Assembly (NCBI GenBank): GCA_029961005.1
Contig: JASBVW010000082.1
Location: 1 to 6,511 of the forward strand
Origin: Bacillota bacterium
Lineage (GTDB): Bacteria; Bacillota; UBA5301; JASBVW01
Direction: 5' to 3'
DNA length: 6,511 nucleotides
In this document: positions 4,668 to 6,511 of the stretch, piece after piece
How the letters are laid out: each line of letters opens with the position of its first letter
Numbering within the stretch: the first letter of the stretch is position 1
Program-made: the position numbers and the translations under genes
Notes under the pieces: generated by a model
Seen by the model: the letters and a program-made list of their open reading frames with translations, nothing else
Told to the model about the DNA's origin: nothing
Database searches by the model: none

Positions 4668-6014
4668 GTGCTGTGGCCGCTTCCAGGTAGAGGGAGAATT
4701 CGCGGAGGGGTGCATCCCCCGGAACACAAGGAGCTGACGGCGGCTTTGCCCATCGAAGAGGCTCCTTTGCCGCGCCGGGTGATTCTACCCCTCTCGCAAC
4801 ACGTAGGTGCCCCGGCCCGCCCGGTGGTGAAGGTGGGGGAAGAGGTGCGGGCCGGCCAGGTGGTGGCGGAGGCGGCGGAGGCCCCTGTCTCCGTGCCCGT
4901 CCACGCTTCCATTGCCGGCCGGGTGGCAGCCATCGCCCCTTTTCCCCACCCTGCGGGGCGGGAGCTGCCGGCCATTGTCATCGAGGGGAACGGCGAAGAC
5001 CGCTGGGTGGAGGAAGCACCTCCTCGCGACCCCGAGCGGCTCTCACCCGAGGAGATCCGCCGCCTGGCCAAGGAGGCGGGGCTGGTGGGGCTAGGCGGTG
5101 CCGCCTTTCCTACTCACATCAAGCTCTCCCCTCCATCCACCAAGCCCATTGACACGGTCATCCTCAACGGCTGCGAGTGCGAACCCTATTTGACCTGCGA
5201 CCACCGCCTGATGCTGGAGGAGACCGAAGCCATCCTGGACGGCCTGGTGGCCATTATGAAGGCGGTGGGGGCGGCGCGGGCCTGGGTGGCCGTGGAGGAC
5301 AACAAACCGGATGCCATCGCCCGGCTCCGGGAGGCGGTGCGGGGGAAGGAAGGAGTCGCCGTGGCCGTTCTCCCCAGCCGCTATCCCCAGGGGGCGGAGA
5401 AGCAACTCATCGCCGCCCTGACCGGCCGCCAGGTTCCCTCCGGAGGGCTGCCCATGGACGTAGGGGTGCTGGTGCAGAACGTGGGTACAGCCGCCGCTCT
5501 GAGCGCGGCCATCCGCCGTGGGCGCCCCCTGGTCCAGCGGGTGATCACCGTGACGGGGCGAGGGGTCCGGCGACCTCGCAACCTGCGGGTGCGCCTGGGC
5601 ACGCCGGTGCGAGACCTGATCGAGTTTTGCGGCGGCTTCGCCGAGGCGCCGGCCCGGGTGGTCCTGGGCGGACCCATGATGGGGGTGGCCGTGGCCGACC
5701 TGGGGGTGCCGGTGATCAAGGGCACCAGCGGGATCTTGGTCTTGACGGAGGAGGAGCTGCCGGCGGTCAGGAACGTGGCCTGCATCCGCTGCGGCCGGTG
5801 CGTCCGGGCGTGTCCCATGGGCCTGTTGCCCCTTTACCTGGGGCGAGCGGCGGAGCACCGGCGGTGGGATGAGGCAGAGGCTTATCACGCCCTGGACTGC
5901 ATCGAGTGCGGTTCCTGCTCATATGTCTGCCCGGGCGAGCGGCCTTTGGTGCAGTACATACGCCAGGCCAAGACGGAGATCTTGGCCCGGCGAGCGAAGG
6001 GGAAGAAGGGATAA
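4668..6014 (+). CDS. rnfC: Rnf complex subunit C (ferredoxin:NAD+ oxidoreductase, NADH-binding subunit)
   Basis: A 448-residue peripheral subunit of the Rnf complex, which passes electrons between reduced ferredoxin and NAD+ and drives Na+ or H+ export. Residues 11-30 (IRGGVHPPEHKELTAALPIE) are the typical RnfC N-terminus. A biotinyl/lipoyl-like sandwich domain follows (about 40-110). The flavin/NADH-binding domain has GLVGLGGAAFPTHIKL (138-153) and NGCECEPYLTCDHRLM (167-182). Two [4Fe-4S] motifs are complete: CIRCGRCVRACP (C372, C375, C378, C382) and CIECGSCSYVCP (C411, C414, C417, C421). GTG 4668 is chosen for the AGGAG 10 bases upstream and the match to family N-termini. The short Lys/Arg-rich tail (RRAKGKKG) is unremarkable, and the gene lacks the long repeat-rich C-terminal extension of enterobacterial RsxC. 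The rnfD start follows within 2 bases of the stop. Confidence 0.96.
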   Translation: MLWPLPGRGRIRGGVHPPEHKELTAALPIEEAPLPRRVILPLSQHVGAPARPVVKVGEEVRAGQVVAEAAEAPVSVPVHASIAGRVAAIAPFPHPAGRELPAIVIEGNGEDRWVEEAPPRDPERLSPEEIRRLAKEAGLVGLGGAAFPTHIKLSPPSTKPIDTVILNGCECEPYLTCDHRLMLEETEAILDGLVAIMKAVGAARAWVAVEDNKPDAIARLREAVRGKEGVAVAVLPSRYPQGAEKQLIAALTGRQVPSGGLPMDVGVLVQNVGTAAALSAAIRRGRPLVQRVITVTGRGVRRPRNLRVRLGTPVRDLIEFCGGFAEAPARVVLGGPMMGVAVADLGVPVIKGTSGILVLTEEELPAVRNVACIRCGRCVRACPMGLLPLYLGRAAEHRRWDEAEAYHALDCIECGSCSYVCPGERPLVQYIRQAKTEILARRAKGKKG

Positions 6015-6016
6015 AG

Positions 6017-6511
6017 ATGCCGGAAACCGCGGAAGAGGCACAGAAGAGGCCTGAGGGAGAGCGGGCGGGCGCAGGGGAGGCGAAGCTTTTGACCGTGGCC
6101 TCTTCGCCTCACCTGCTCTCGGGCGAGGACGTGCCGCAATTGATGTACGGGGTAGCCCTGGCTCTCCTGCCCGCCCTGGCGGCGGCGGTCTTTCTCTTTG
6201 GCTGGGGCGTCCTCGGACTGGTGGCGGCTGTGACCGGGGCCTCCCTGGTGGCGGAGGCCGCCTTTCAGCGCGCCCGCGGCCGGGCGGTGACGATCTCCGA
6301 CGGCAGTGCCTTGGTGACAGGGCTTCTCCTGGCCCTCACCCTTCCTCCGCGCCTGCCCATCTGGATGGGGGTGGTGGGGGGAGTCTTCGCCATCGTCTTT
6401 GGCAAGCAAATCTACGGCGGGCTGGGCAGCAACCCCTTCAATCCGGCTCTGGTCGGGCGGGTCTTCCTGATGGTGGCCTTTCCCGTGGCCATGACCACAT
6501 GGACGGCCCCG
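6017..6511 (+). CDS. rnfD: Rnf complex subunit D, N-terminal part (runs off the window)
   Basis: The first 165 codons of an integral membrane subunit of Rnf, homologous to NqrB. After a hydrophilic start come LLTVASSPHLLSGEDVPQLM (24-43), membrane helices at about 44-62 and 64-80, the conserved VTISDGSALVTGLLLALTLP (91-110), a helix at 114-130, and GSNPFNPALVGRVF (137-150), all strongly RnfD-like. The region expected to carry the covalently flavinylated Thr (a GATPL-type motif) lies beyond the window. ATG 6017 is 2 bases after the rnfC stop. It gives an unusual 24-residue charged extension. The alternative TTG 6089 has AGGGGAGG 8 bases upstream and would give a typical start (MTVASSPH). The order RseC-family gene, rnfC, rnfD predicts rnfG, E, A and B downstream. 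Confidence 0.94.
   Translation, partial: MPETAEEAQKRPEGERAGAGEAKLLTVASSPHLLSGEDVPQLMYGVALALLPALAAAVFLFGWGVLGLVAAVTGASLVAEAAFQRARGRAVTISDGSALVTGLLLALTLPPRLPIWMGVVGGVFAIVFGKQIYGGLGSNPFNPALVGRVFLMVAFPVAMTTWTAP
6073..6080 (+). promoter_or_regulatory. Shine-Dalgarno-like site that could set an internal rnfD start
   Basis: AGGGGAGG lies 8 bases before TTG 6089, in the rnfD frame. If used, it removes the atypical 24-residue N-terminal extension. ATG 6017 has a weaker purine-rich stretch (GAAGAAGGG) before it. Confidence 0.4.

Noticed and set aside
5091..5888. Minus-strand open frame of 265 codons opposite rnfC
   Set aside because: It covers the NADH-binding and iron-sulfur region of rnfC on the other strand; the translation is His/Gln/Pro-rich with no family resemblance.

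Overview
The window is high-GC, densely packed DNA with every convincing gene on the + strand. The organism is most likely an anaerobic, endospore-forming, GC-rich member of the Bacillota (Clostridia or Moorellia type, possibly thermophilic). The grounds are a YIEGIA-family membrane gene with its small partner, a family I know mainly from endospore formers, plus a RseC-family gene next to rnfC and rnfD, an arrangement I associate with anaerobic Firmicutes. This placement is inference from gene content and composition; no rRNA or other phylogenetic marker is present.

Layout. (1) 1-225: the C-terminal tail of a SPOR-domain protein, readable only if one base is skipped near position 60. (2) 299-1416: a YIEGIA-family membrane protein overlapping by 4 bases a small gene that is probably its dedicated partner. 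(3) 1420-1749: a consensus sigma-A promoter (TTGACA, 18 bp, TATAAT) driving a small HMA metal chaperone with an extra HypB-like Cys/His leader. (4) 1750-1853: a GC-rich inverted-repeat cluster followed by an AT-rich stretch. (5) 1854-4563: a tight block of cysteine synthase (interrupted by an in-frame TAG), a LarE-type sulfur transferase, a YdcZ/DUF606 transporter and a RseC-family protein. (6) 4564-4667: a short AT-rich leader. (7) 4668-6511: rnfC and the first 165 codons of rnfD, the start of an Rnf ion-translocating ferredoxin:NAD+ oxidoreductase operon that runs off the window.

How the genes relate. The Rnf complex couples reduced ferredoxin oxidation to NAD+ reduction and an ion gradient; RseC-family proteins often sit beside rnf genes. 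Upstream, cysteine synthesis and LarE sulfur transfer (nickel-pincer cofactor assembly) share a sulfur theme, and the metal chaperone with a HypB-type motif could hint at nickel handling, but that link is speculative. The two points most worth checking are the amber codon within the conserved GISSGA segment of CysK and the one-base frameshift in the SPOR domain. Both could be sequence errors or real gene decay. I see no mobile element, CRISPR array, tRNA or rRNA.
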